49,485 nt of DNA from a virus: positions 1 through 49,485 of IMG/VR virus record IMGVR_UViG_3300044530_000685, one strand, 5' to 3'. The translations under genes and the position numbers were made by a program. The notes beneath the pieces are model-generated. The model was not told the DNA's origin and did not search any database. It worked only from the letters and a program-made list of their open reading frames with translations. Positions 35,798 to 42,482 of the stretch are shown here, piece by piece. Each line of letters begins with the position of its first letter. The first letter of the stretch is position 1.

Positions 35798-36412
35798 TTA
35801 TCCGGCCATTTCATTATCAAGTAATCTAAGAGCAATCTTATCTGTACCAAAAGCTTCAAGTTTATCCATCCAAGTTTGAGTTTTATCATGTTCTTCCACT
35901 TGTTCTTTTAGATAAGCAAGACATAATTCATACAACATATGATCACCATCAGACAATGCATGATTAGCCATTTCTTTTATTTGTTTAGATACTTCTATTT
36001 CATGTTCAAATGACATCTTAATAATTTCAGGAAGACCTGAAAAAGTTTGTTTAGGTTGATCTAATCTAGGTGTAGCCGGTTGGATACCAAATGACAACAT
36101 ATACTTTCTTGCTATATCAGCATGTTTCATTTCTTCATCTGAGTATGTTCTCCATAATGCTGCTGCACCCATGTAACCTTCATTGTTTAACCACATAGAC
36201 ATTGATAGATATATTCTTGCTGAATATTCTTCTTGTTGTATTCTATAGTTAAGATAACTAGCACATGAATCATCTAGTAGAGGATTCTTTGTTTTAGTTG
36301 TAGGAACTTCTGTTGTAGTACCTTCACTAGGTTTAGAAATATCCATATGTTTATTTTCTAATCCCACAACTGTATTAGTTGGTCTTTTTAAAGATCTTGG
36401 TTTTGCTTCCAT
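35798..36412 (-). CDS. Ferritin (204 aa) inside the virion gene block
   Basis: Residues about 50-190 align by eye with bacterial ferritin of the FtnA type. All ferroxidase ligands are visible: Glu61 (QQEEYSARIYLSM), Glu94 and His97 (SDEEMKHA), Glu138 (FEHEIEV), and Gln171 with Glu174 (KEQVEEH). The YMGAAALWRTYS and LPEIIKMS segments also fit. Ferritins form 24-subunit shells that oxidise Fe(II) and store it as ferric mineral. A polar, Thr/Pro/Lys-rich extension of about 49 residues precedes the fold, longer than in cellular ferritins. The gene is 2 bases after the connector-like gene and upstream of a major structural gene, so it is expressed with virion genes. Whether it is packaged, controls Fe/oxidative stress during infection, or was taken from a host is open. 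Confidence 0.9.
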   Translation of the reverse strand: MEAKPRSLKRPTNTVVGLENKHMDISKPSEGTTTEVPTTKTKNPLLDDSCASYLNYRIQQEEYSARIYLSMSMWLNNEGYMGAAALWRTYSDEEMKHADIARKYMLSFGIQPATPRLDQPKQTFSGLPEIIKMSFEHEIEVSKQIKEMANHALSDGDHMLYELCLAYLKEQVEEHDKTQTWMDKLEAFGTDKIALRLLDNEMAG

Positions 36413-36414
36413 AA

Positions 36415-37113
36415 TTAGTTACTTCTTTCTGCAGATTCTTGTGTTCTAGAGAACTGATTTCCAGATTCTATATCTCCAGCTAAGATACTTACTGCTTCGT
36501 CTATTATTAATTCTATTATATCATCTTTGAATTCTGATTGTACTTCTGTAGTAGAAATGATTCCCGTGTAGGGATCTGAACACCCGTTTATTTGTATCTT
36601 AATAGGTTGTCTATAATAAGTAAGTTGTGCATCAGATACATCAAACTCATTGTTTGTATAAACGTGTACTGTATCATTAATCAAAGTAGCAAATGTTTCT
36701 GCCCAATCAAAACTTGGTTGCTTTAATTTATCTCTTAGAAGTTGATTTAAATTACCTTCTTCTGCAAGATAAACATTCATTCTTCTTTTATCACAACATT
36801 CTTTTTTAGCATAGACATCTACTCTTTTCCACTGTAAATAATCTTGAGGAATGTTTCCCTCATAGTATTGATCTTTTTTTATTGTGGAAAACGGTTCTTT
36901 TATTAATAACTTTTGTAAGTCATCTTTTCTACGAGTAGATTGTTCATCACCTTCTTTAACTATATTAAGACCATGAAGTTGTCTTCTAACCCATTCTACC
37001 TGAGCTTTATTAAAAGACTCAACAATTTGCCAGCAGTTTATATTATCATAATCCTGACTGTCAAGCTTGTTAAGCCTCTGTTTCATCTTTATGGTAATAG
37101 TACTATTAAGCAT
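36415..37113 (-). CDS. Probable head-tail connector/adaptor protein (232 aa)
   Basis: The protein is largely helical at the start (QRLNKLDSQDYDNINCWQIV). It has a middle with aromatic and charged strands and a C-terminal helix (DDIIELIIDEAVSILAGDIE) followed by a polar end, TQESAERSN. This C-terminal pattern is one I associate with adaptor/connector proteins of crAss-like and related phages. Its place between capsid and tail genes fits. It is 3 bases from the preceding gene and 2 from ferritin. The functional call is moderate; no enzyme motif is present. Confidence 0.55.
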   Translation of the reverse strand: MLNSTITIKMKQRLNKLDSQDYDNINCWQIVESFNKAQVEWVRRQLHGLNIVKEGDEQSTRRKDDLQKLLIKEPFSTIKKDQYYEGNIPQDYLQWKRVDVYAKKECCDKRRMNVYLAEEGNLNQLLRDKLKQPSFDWAETFATLINDTVHVYTNNEFDVSDAQLTYYRQPIKIQINGCSDPYTGIISTTEVQSEFKDDIIELIIDEAVSILAGDIESGNQFSRTQESAERSN

Positions 37114-37116
37114 GTC

Positions 37117-37599
37117 TTACTTCTTTTTTCTTTTTATAGCTCCACCTTTTTTTCTAATCAAAGGAGTTGTATGACCAAGAGTAGTATTTCCAAAACCTCC
37201 TCCTTTTATAGGACCCAAATCAGGAGGAACTAAATCTCTCATTCTTACACTATCTGGTGGAGTTGTATTTTGGCTTCCATAACCTCTTAATGGTATATGA
37301 CCAGGAGTAGTATTTCCATAAGGTCCACCAGGTACTGGTTTAGAAGGTTTTGGTGTACTAACTGGTGCAGATGATGTATTTATCAGTGCATCAAATGCTG
37401 CATCATCTGCTGCCATTCTACCCATACCAGATCCACCACCATTATCTTTTCTTGGCAATGGTGCATTTTTAGGAACATTATATCCTCCATTTTTAAACAT
37501 TGCTTTTATTTTTTCTCCACCTTCTCTAAAGAATTTAAGTGGATTACCTAGTGGAGCTCCAGTAGGACTTTTCTTAACTTGTGTTTTTTTAGTTGCCAT
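37117..37599 (-). CDS. Basic Gly/Pro-rich small protein with internal GNTTPGH repeats and KKGGAIK tail (160 aa)
   Basis: The sequence is low-complexity: a Lys-rich start (MATKKTQVKKSPTGAPLG), then FREGGEKIKAMFKNGGYN, and two related units with YGNTTPGHIPLRGYG (about 104) and FGNTTLGHTTPL (about 140). It ends RKKGGAIKRKKK. The GG-then-basic tail is shared with two other small genes nearby. Likely unstructured and nucleic-acid- or virion-associated; function is unknown. Confidence 0.65.
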   Translation of the reverse strand: MATKKTQVKKSPTGAPLGNPLKFFREGGEKIKAMFKNGGYNVPKNAPLPRKDNGGGSGMGRMAADDAAFDALINTSSAPVSTPKPSKPVPGGPYGNTTPGHIPLRGYGSQNTTPPDSVRMRDLVPPDLGPIKGGGFGNTTLGHTTPLIRKKGGAIKRKKK

Positions 37600-37601
37600 G
37601 A

Positions 37602-37748
37602 TTATTTATTTTTAGCCATTTTTTTAAAAGTTCTTGCAAGAGCTGCTCTCTTAGGAGTACAAGTAGGTTTAGACATTGGAGTACAGTAACCTTTATGTTT
37701 AGGGTTAACTGCTTTTTGTATCCATTTCTTATCCTTCTTTTCAGCCAT
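37602..37748 (-). CDS. Tiny basic protein (48 aa)
   Basis: The short frame starts MAEKKDKKWIQKAVNPKHKG and continues with CTPMSKPTCTPKRAALART, ending in lysines. It fits exactly between its neighbours with 2-base gaps, which supports it as a real gene. I recall very similar tiny proteins (MAEKKWIQKA...) from many environmental phages. The two cysteines sit in CTPxxKPTCTP. Function is unknown; DNA or capsid binding is possible given the charge. Confidence 0.7.
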   Translation of the reverse strand: MAEKKDKKWIQKAVNPKHKGYCTPMSKPTCTPKRAALARTFKKMAKNK

Positions 37749-37750
37749 GA

Positions 37751-38089
37751 TTATTTCTTTTTAGTAGTTTTTTTAATAACACCTCTACCGATCAAAATAT
37801 CTTTTTTTGTAATCTTACCATCTCCTGATAAGTCTTTAAATCCACCTGATTTAAATTTTCTTTTACCACAACTACCATCTGGCATTCTTACATCACCACC
37901 TTTACAAACAGGAAGTGAAGCAGAACCCCCATTTTTTAAACTACGACCACTATAGACTCTAGGATTATTATCATATAAAGGAATCATTTTTCCAGCAGCA
38001 CCACCAGCTGCCATCTTTTTTATTTTGGCAACTTTAGCACCACCATTTGACATCATCTTACCTCCACAGCCTGACATACACTTTTTCAT
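37751..38089 (-). CDS. Small Gly/Lys-rich protein with EF-hand-like loop (112 aa)
   Basis: It starts MKKCMSGCGGKMMSNGGAKV, followed by MAAGGAAGK and KNGG. A VCKGGDVRMPDGSCGK loop (61-76) resembles the CPxG...GxC motifs of the cargo proteins. DLSGDGKITKKDIL at 86-99 fits an EF-hand/dockerin calcium loop. The C-terminus is RGVIKKTTKKK. Its start overlaps the previous gene by 4 bases (ATGA). Function is unknown; Ca binding is a motif-level prediction. Confidence 0.65.
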   Translation of the reverse strand: MKKCMSGCGGKMMSNGGAKVAKIKKMAAGGAAGKMIPLYDNNPRVYSGRSLKNGGSASLPVCKGGDVRMPDGSCGKRKFKSGGFKDLSGDGKITKKDILIGRGVIKKTTKKK

Positions 38090-38394
38090 TTTTTCTTAGT
38101 TTTAGATTTTACACTTCCACCTCTTTTTGCTTCTGGTGTAGGATTGTTAATTGTATATCGTGATGCTTTTATTGCTTCCTTTTTTTTCAGGTTAGGATCA
38201 GCTTTTCTAAGTTCTTTTGCACCCTGTACAACAGCTCTTCTTTTTTTAATTGCATCACTAAGCATCTTAGTTCCAACACCTATTGCACCAGAAATTGTAG
38301 TTGCAAGACCAGCAATTCTACCACCTTTACCAGGATCTTTTTGTCCACCATTAGACATTTTTTTCATTTTTGTAGTTTTAATTGTTTTTTTCAT
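38086..38394 (-). CDS. Small basic protein with glycine-rich hydrophobic segment and KRGGSVKSK tail (102 aa)
   Basis: A lysine-rich start (MKKTIKTTKMKKMSNGG) leads to a glycine-spaced hydrophobic stretch IAGLATTISGAIGVGTKMLS (27-46) that could insert in or disturb a membrane. A charged helix follows, and the protein ends AKRGGSVKSKTKKK. The tail is nearly identical to that of the 70-aa protein nearby. It sits within a run of tightly packed small genes. A membrane-active or packaged minor virion protein is possible but unproven. Confidence 0.65.
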   Translation of the reverse strand: MKKTIKTTKMKKMSNGGQKDPGKGGRIAGLATTISGAIGVGTKMLSDAIKKRRAVVQGAKELRKADPNLKKKEAIKASRYTINNPTPEAKRGGSVKSKTKKK

Positions 38395-38406
38395 TGTATA
38401 TATAAT

Positions 38407-38688
38407 TTAACAGTTCCATTTTCTTAAAGACTTATTGATCCTTGAATCAGGATCATTAGCTGTCTTAGAGCTTGTTAGTTTTTTCTTCATCCCACTCATC
38501 CTAGCACAGAAACTTTTTCTTCTCTTAGCAGACTTACTGTCTGGATCAAGTTTAGAAGGTTTAGTAGTTACAGCTGTCTTAAGTTTACTACCAGGATTAG
38601 CTCTTCTATAACTAGCTACCCCTTTAGAATTAAGACCACCTTCTGGATTCTTACCTTCTTTTCTTTGCCATGCTGGAGACTTTCCCAT
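38407..38688 (-). CDS. DUF6321-like small basic protein (93 aa)
   Basis: It begins MGKSPAWQRKEGKNPEGGLN and contains ASYRRANPG, RRKSFCARMSGMKKKLTSSK and the end SLRKWNC. I recognise this as the small conserved protein family DUF6321, found in phages of aquatic bacteria and algae; its function is unknown. A longer frame up to 38751 exists, but the family starts at MGKSP. An AAAGGTAAAGGAA purine stretch precedes that ATG, so I chose 38688. The first 38 bases of the gene overlap the end of the previous gene in another frame. Confidence 0.75.
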   Translation of the reverse strand: MGKSPAWQRKEGKNPEGGLNSKGVASYRRANPGSKLKTAVTTKPSKLDPDSKSAKRRKSFCARMSGMKKKLTSSKTANDPDSRINKSLRKWNC

Positions 38689-38941
38689 TTCCTTTACCTT
38701 TATATTTATAGTCAGGATTATCTTTGTGCCACTTCTTAGTTGCAGCAACACCTTGTTTAACTGTTTTTGCTCTACCTTTTTTAGTTAAGTCTATAGTATC
38801 CCACTGTCCTTTATCTTTGGTAGGATGGTTGACCATTATGTGACCAACCTTTCCTTCACCTTTTTTTGTAGTCTTTTTATATACTACATGTTTCTCACCA
38901 CCGGCAGTAACTTTTACCTTCTTAGTTTTTGCCTGTGCCAT
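38651..38941 (-). CDS. Small lysine-rich protein (96 aa)
   Basis: The protein is basic throughout: MAQAKTKKVKVTAGGEKHVV, then GKVGHIMVNHPTKDKGQWDT, and a C-terminal KYKGKGNGKVSSMAKKRR. The central HIMVNHPTKDKG...DTIDLT part looks like a small folded beta unit that I have seen in other aquatic phages without a function. It is separated from the gene before it by 2 bases and overlaps the DUF6321-like gene by 38 bases, a strong sign of co-translation. Confidence 0.65.
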   Translation of the reverse strand: MAQAKTKKVKVTAGGEKHVVYKKTTKKGEGKVGHIMVNHPTKDKGQWDTIDLTKKGRAKTVKQGVAATKKWHKDNPDYKYKGKGNGKVSSMAKKRR

Positions 38942-38943
38942 AA

Positions 38944-39174
38944 TTACTTACTAAAGTTTTTTAAAACATTCATTTGTTCTTTAGCAAGATTTGCAATATC
39001 AGTCATCATCTTTTTATCCTTACGGATATCCTCTGCTCTTTTTAAAGTACTTAATGCAGATTCTACTTCCCATTTTCTCATCTCAGCTTTATTACTACCA
39101 AGTCCAATTGATATACTTGTTGTACTTGCTTTTTTAGCTGGTGCTTTTTTAGTTGTTGTTTTTTTAACAGCCAT
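38944..39174 (-). CDS. Small helical protein with Lys/Ala N-terminus (76 aa)
   Basis: A histone-tail-like start (MAVKKTTTKKAPAKKAS) is followed by about 50 helical residues (WEVESALSTLKRAEDIRKDK). The helix may form a coiled coil. Its ATG overlaps the preceding stop in TAATG, implying coupled translation. Function is unknown; DNA binding through the tail is conceivable. Confidence 0.65.
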   Translation of the reverse strand: MAVKKTTTKKAPAKKASTTSISIGLGSNKAEMRKWEVESALSTLKRAEDIRKDKKMMTDIANLAKEQMNVLKNFSK

Positions 39175-39386
39175 TACTTCTTCTTTTTAGATTTTACACT
39201 ACCACCTTTTTTAGCTAAAGTTGTTCTTCCTTTTGGAGGTTTTCTATTTATCATTTTAATCATACCAGGTCTACCCTTTTCTTTTTCCCAATCTTTATAA
39301 AATTCAGATGGTGTTATGCATTTTTCTTTACCAGTTACTGGGTCTGCATACAACATATATCCTTTTGGACATTTTCCTTTTTCCAT
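39174..39386 (-). CDS. Small basic protein with CPKGY...C loop and KKGGSVKSK tail (70 aa)
   Basis: The first 25 residues (MEKGKCPKGYMLYADPVTGK then EKC) repeat the CPxGY...TGxC loop pattern of the large cargo proteins. The rest is basic (RKPPKGRTTLAKKGGSVKSK). It overlaps both neighbours by one base. The shared loop and tail link this small-gene block to the cargo block at 1-18 kb. Function is unknown. Confidence 0.65.
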   Translation of the reverse strand: MEKGKCPKGYMLYADPVTGKEKCITPSEFYKDWEKEKGRPGMIKMINRKPPKGRTTLAKKGGSVKSKKKK

Positions 39387-39541
39387 TACTTTTTCTTTTT
39401 ATTAGTTGCTTTAATTTTCTTTTCCTGTTGCAGCATCTGTTTAGTAGGTTTCTTACCAGAACCTTTATTAGCACGGATGTTATCCCAGAGACCTCTCTGG
39501 GAATAACTACCGTCTTTTCTTTTTATCATATCTTTACCCAT
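39386..39541 (-). CDS. Tiny basic protein (51 aa)
   Basis: The frame starts MGKDMIKRKDGSYSQRGLWD and ends with a Lys-rich tail (KIKATNKKKK). It was read by hand and is short, but it overlaps the next start by one base (TAATG) and lies 5 bases after the preceding frame, as its neighbours do. The gene is likely real; function is unknown. Confidence 0.62.
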   Translation of the reverse strand: MGKDMIKRKDGSYSQRGLWDNIRANKGSGKKPTKQMLQQEKKIKATNKKKK

Positions 39542-39546
39542 TGTTC

Positions 39547-39717
39547 TTAACAAGAAGGTTTAGCTTTTTTAGGAGCTTTAGATATACCACCAACTTTTCC
39601 TTTTGGTTTAGTTGTTGATTTCAAATTAGGATTAGTTCCTCCTACTTTTCCACCTGGTGTTTTATCAGCACCTGTAATTTTCTTTGACTTTGTTTTAGTC
39701 ACGTTAGCAGCTTTCAT
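39547..39717 (-). CDS. Tiny Gly/Lys-rich protein (56 aa)
   Basis: It starts MKAANVTKTKSKKITGADKT and has two related PGGKVGG / PKGKVGG units, ending KAKPSC. It was read by hand. It fills the space between the 340-aa gene and the 51-aa gene in the same close-packed pattern. Composition suggests an unstructured nucleic-acid-binding or capsid-interior peptide; function is unknown. Confidence 0.58.
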   Translation of the reverse strand: MKAANVTKTKSKKITGADKTPGGKVGGTNPNLKSTTKPKGKVGGISKAPKKAKPSC

Positions 39718-39729
39718 ATTTATTGTATT

Positions 39730-40752
39730 TTATGTATTCCAATATTTCTCACAAGCTAGGTTAAGATCTTTTAAAATATCCTCATTTAAAGGATTTTTTA
39801 AGTGTTCAATAACATCAGGTACATTTCTTCCAAGTAAGGCATTTGTCTTAGAATGGTAAATATATCCATCGGGCTTATTAATAATATACTTAAAAAAAAC
39901 GGAATCACGTACAATTGATTTAATTTTTAATGATTCCATATCCATATTTACTGCATCAGTAAATGTTTTTGCTGCTCTTTCTTTGTTATTTTCAGCACCA
40001 TCACCAGAAATATATCTATCCATGTTTTCATAAAGAACATCTAATGGAGTTGATTTTCTGTATTGAGTACTATTAGCATCCACAACTTTTGCAATATAAA
40101 ATAATTTTGTACTGTTTTTATCATATAGTTTTTGTAATTCTGAGTAAGCTTTGTTACGGAGTTTTTTGTACTCTGTTCTTACCATTACAGTTTCTTCTTC
40201 CTTATCTAGATAAAACTTAGGGGGAACTGCTTTTGATCTTGCATCATCAAAACTTTTTGCAATCATTGCAAAGGCACCTGCTTCAATAGCATGTATTTTA
40301 ATTCTATCAAAAGGTTTTGTTGGATCTAAATAAACAGGTTCATTACCACATGACATGTCTATCTTATTCCAAAACTCTCTATTATCAGGTTTAAGAAGTT
40401 TTACTTGATTCCAAAAATCTTTATCCTCTGGATCAATAACATTTGCAGCCAACTCTCTTTCTAATTCAGCTACTGAACTTCTTATTTCTTTAATTCTTGC
40501 TTCTCTTTCTTCTATTTGTAGTAATTTAATTTCAGGAGCAAACTCATTTAATCCTGTAATATATCTTACTACACCATTATTTTCTAGACAAGCTAGTTGT
40601 TCATTATGAGTTACTCCGTCAAATAAACTCATTCCGTACTCTTCTAATCCCATGTTAGAAGCTTTTTTGTCAAAGTAAGGTCTAACAGCAATTGATGTTT
40701 TTTTAATACTGCCTACCTCTACTTCAACTTTTGTAAAATTTGTTGTTTCCAT
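39730..40752 (-). CDS. Uncharacterised protein following the major capsid gene (340 aa)
   Basis: The product is charged and helical, starting METTNFTKVEVEVGSIKKTS. No known domain is recognised. The segment IKEIRSSVAELERELAANVI (about 90-110) may be a short coiled coil. The C-terminal half is rich in Lys and Asp. It follows the capsid terminator, so it opens a new unit. Its leader carries the repeated AACCAACAAAAA sequence. In crAss-like phages genes at this place are often head-associated, so a head auxiliary role is possible. Confidence 0.6.
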   Translation of the reverse strand: METTNFTKVEVEVGSIKKTSIAVRPYFDKKASNMGLEEYGMSLFDGVTHNEQLACLENNGVVRYITGLNEFAPEIKLLQIEEREARIKEIRSSVAELERELAANVIDPEDKDFWNQVKLLKPDNREFWNKIDMSCGNEPVYLDPTKPFDRIKIHAIEAGAFAMIAKSFDDARSKAVPPKFYLDKEEETVMVRTEYKKLRNKAYSELQKLYDKNSTKLFYIAKVVDANSTQYRKSTPLDVLYENMDRYISGDGAENNKERAAKTFTDAVNMDMESLKIKSIVRDSVFFKYIINKPDGYIYHSKTNALLGRNVPDVIEHLKNPLNEDILKDLNLACEKYWNT

Positions 40753-40786
40753 TTTTTTGTTGGTTTTTGTTTTTGTTGGTTTTAAA
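40753..40786 (-). promoter_or_regulatory. A/C-rich translation leader with two ACCAACAAAAA copies
   Basis: The minus strand before the 340-aa gene reads TTTTAAAACCAACAAAAAC followed by AAAAACCAACAAAAAA and the ATG. The AAACCAACAAAAA unit is present twice and recurs before the zinc-ribbon and scaffold genes. No Shine-Dalgarno sequence is present. Confidence 0.5.
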
Positions 40787-40790
40787 ATTT

Positions 40791-40819
40791 AAAAAAAGGG
40801 AGGAGTTCCCCCCTCCCTT
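40791..40819 (-). terminator. Rho-independent terminator after the major capsid gene
   Basis: On the minus strand AAGGGAGG pairs with CCUCCCUU across an 8-base loop (GGGGAACU). A run of seven U follows, counting the end of the stem. It begins 15 bases past the capsid stop codon. Confidence 0.9.
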
Positions 40820-40834
40820 GTATATAGATTCTGA

Positions 40835-42454
40835 TTAGAATGATCCACCAGTGATTGGGTTTCTCATAACAATCTTCAATACCTTAGTTGGATCTTTAAC
40901 CCAAATTGCAGGCATAGTTTGAGACATCATTACACGGTATCCATTGAACTGACCAGAAGACTGGAATCCTTGAGTACGACCCATGTAATCCATTGTACCA
41001 TTTTGATACCACCATTTCAATTGATTATCCCAAGACAATTTCAATAAGTAGATATTGTCATTAGTATTATCAGTGATATCAAAGATAATGAATGAGTAAG
41101 AAGATAATGGGAAACCATCAATGATTGGGTTCTCAATATCATTTGTATGGATGTTGTCAAATGCTGGGTTAAGAACAAACTTAACATTTGCCAAGAATGG
41201 AATTACATATGAAGTATAAGCAAATCCAAAGTTCAAGTCCATACCTTTACCAGTGATTGCACCAATATCAGCAGCCTGAATAAGTAAACCTGATGCAACA
41301 GCTTCTCTTCTGATAGCTTCATTTACCATTCTCATACCACCCATACCTGTTTGTACAACTAAGCTACGTTTTGGATCTGGACCTTGGAATTCAACTTTAC
41401 CATTGAAGAAGTTGTAGATCTCTCCACGGAATAAATCCAATGTAAAGTTATTTTTGTTGTATACTCTTTTGAATGAGTTATCCAACTGTCTCCAAAGACC
41501 CACAGATAATCTAATATCATCTGGACCATCTTGACGTACTCTACCTCCTTGTCCCCACATTAAGTAAGTCTCAATGTCAGTAGCAATCTTAGTCAAGTGA
41601 GCAGCTTCCATTCCAGTTAAGAATGTTCTAGATAAATCTCCGTTGTCAAATGCACGTTTAACTTTATCTTTACCCATTACTTTAACCATATCTTCTAATG
41701 AAGTAATAGAAGGATCTTGAGTGTTTTTGTCAAATGTTCTCCAGATTTCAGTTACAGGAACTGTACCATCTGCATTCATACCACCTTTGATCATCAAATC
41801 TGCACGAGATGAAATAGAATAATGTACGTGAGCTTCAGCACCACCAACAAAGTTATAGAATTCACGGAATCCTGTTCTTGTTGTAATGTCTGAGAATCTT
41901 TCACCATATTCTCCACGAGCAGAACCTTTACGGAATACTTTAGTACCATTTGCCAAGTACTTGTTATCCAAGTATTTGAAGTTGTCATTGTTTACCAACT
42001 GTACAGTATAGATATAAGCATCTCCTAAAGGAAGAATATCTTCATCAGTAATGTACATCTCAACTCCGTTATATTTGTCATAAGTGATGATATCACCATG
42101 TCCAAACTCACGTCTGTTGATTTTGATACGGAATGTTGTTCCTTCAATACCTTTAAAATTATTTTCTGGTTCAATATCCTCAAGGATGTAAGGTAGATCT
42201 ACAGACACTGGAGTCTGCCATCTATACTCTCCACGAGCATTATCAACCATGATTACATTTTTACCACCAAAGCTAGACATTTGATAAAGAGGCATCTCTA
42301 CTTTCTGTGCCATAGCCCAAAGGTCTACTGGGCCCAGATCCATAGGTTCTGCATCCTTCAACATGTTAACCAAGTGGTAAGAGTCTACGTGTGAACTAGC
42401 TTGGTAGTTGGTATCCCGTAGAAATATACCATTGTTTAAAACTGGAGTTGCCAT
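40835..42454 (-). CDS. Major capsid protein (539 aa)
   Basis: The order portal, scaffold-like gene, this gene is that of HK97-fold capsid operons. The length and the segments YHLVNMLKDAEPMDLGPVDL and RREFGHGDIITYDKYNGVEM resemble major capsid proteins of crAss-like phages as I know them. Later parts (DTNYQASSHVD at the start, the end MRNPITGGSF) are soluble and lack signal or membrane segments. Codon choice favours CGT for arginine, more than in most neighbours, as expected for a very highly expressed gene. A strong terminator follows at once. Subunits would assemble the icosahedral head. The main uncertainty is the 525-aa gene, which has similar expression signs. Confidence 0.82.
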   Translation of the reverse strand: MATPVLNNGIFLRDTNYQASSHVDSYHLVNMLKDAEPMDLGPVDLWAMAQKVEMPLYQMSSFGGKNVIMVDNARGEYRWQTPVSVDLPYILEDIEPENNFKGIEGTTFRIKINRREFGHGDIITYDKYNGVEMYITDEDILPLGDAYIYTVQLVNNDNFKYLDNKYLANGTKVFRKGSARGEYGERFSDITTRTGFREFYNFVGGAEAHVHYSISSRADLMIKGGMNADGTVPVTEIWRTFDKNTQDPSITSLEDMVKVMGKDKVKRAFDNGDLSRTFLTGMEAAHLTKIATDIETYLMWGQGGRVRQDGPDDIRLSVGLWRQLDNSFKRVYNKNNFTLDLFRGEIYNFFNGKVEFQGPDPKRSLVVQTGMGGMRMVNEAIRREAVASGLLIQAADIGAITGKGMDLNFGFAYTSYVIPFLANVKFVLNPAFDNIHTNDIENPIIDGFPLSSYSFIIFDITDNTNDNIYLLKLSWDNQLKWWYQNGTMDYMGRTQGFQSSGQFNGYRVMMSQTMPAIWVKDPTKVLKIVMRNPITGGSF

Positions 42455-42482
42455 TTTATATTTGTTTTTGTTTGTTACTTAA

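Noticed and set aside
38407-38751. Longer start (114 aa) for the DUF6321-like gene
   Set aside because: The extra N-terminal residues are hydrophobic, lie within the preceding gene and are absent from the family as I know it. The MGKSP start has a purine-rich stretch before it.
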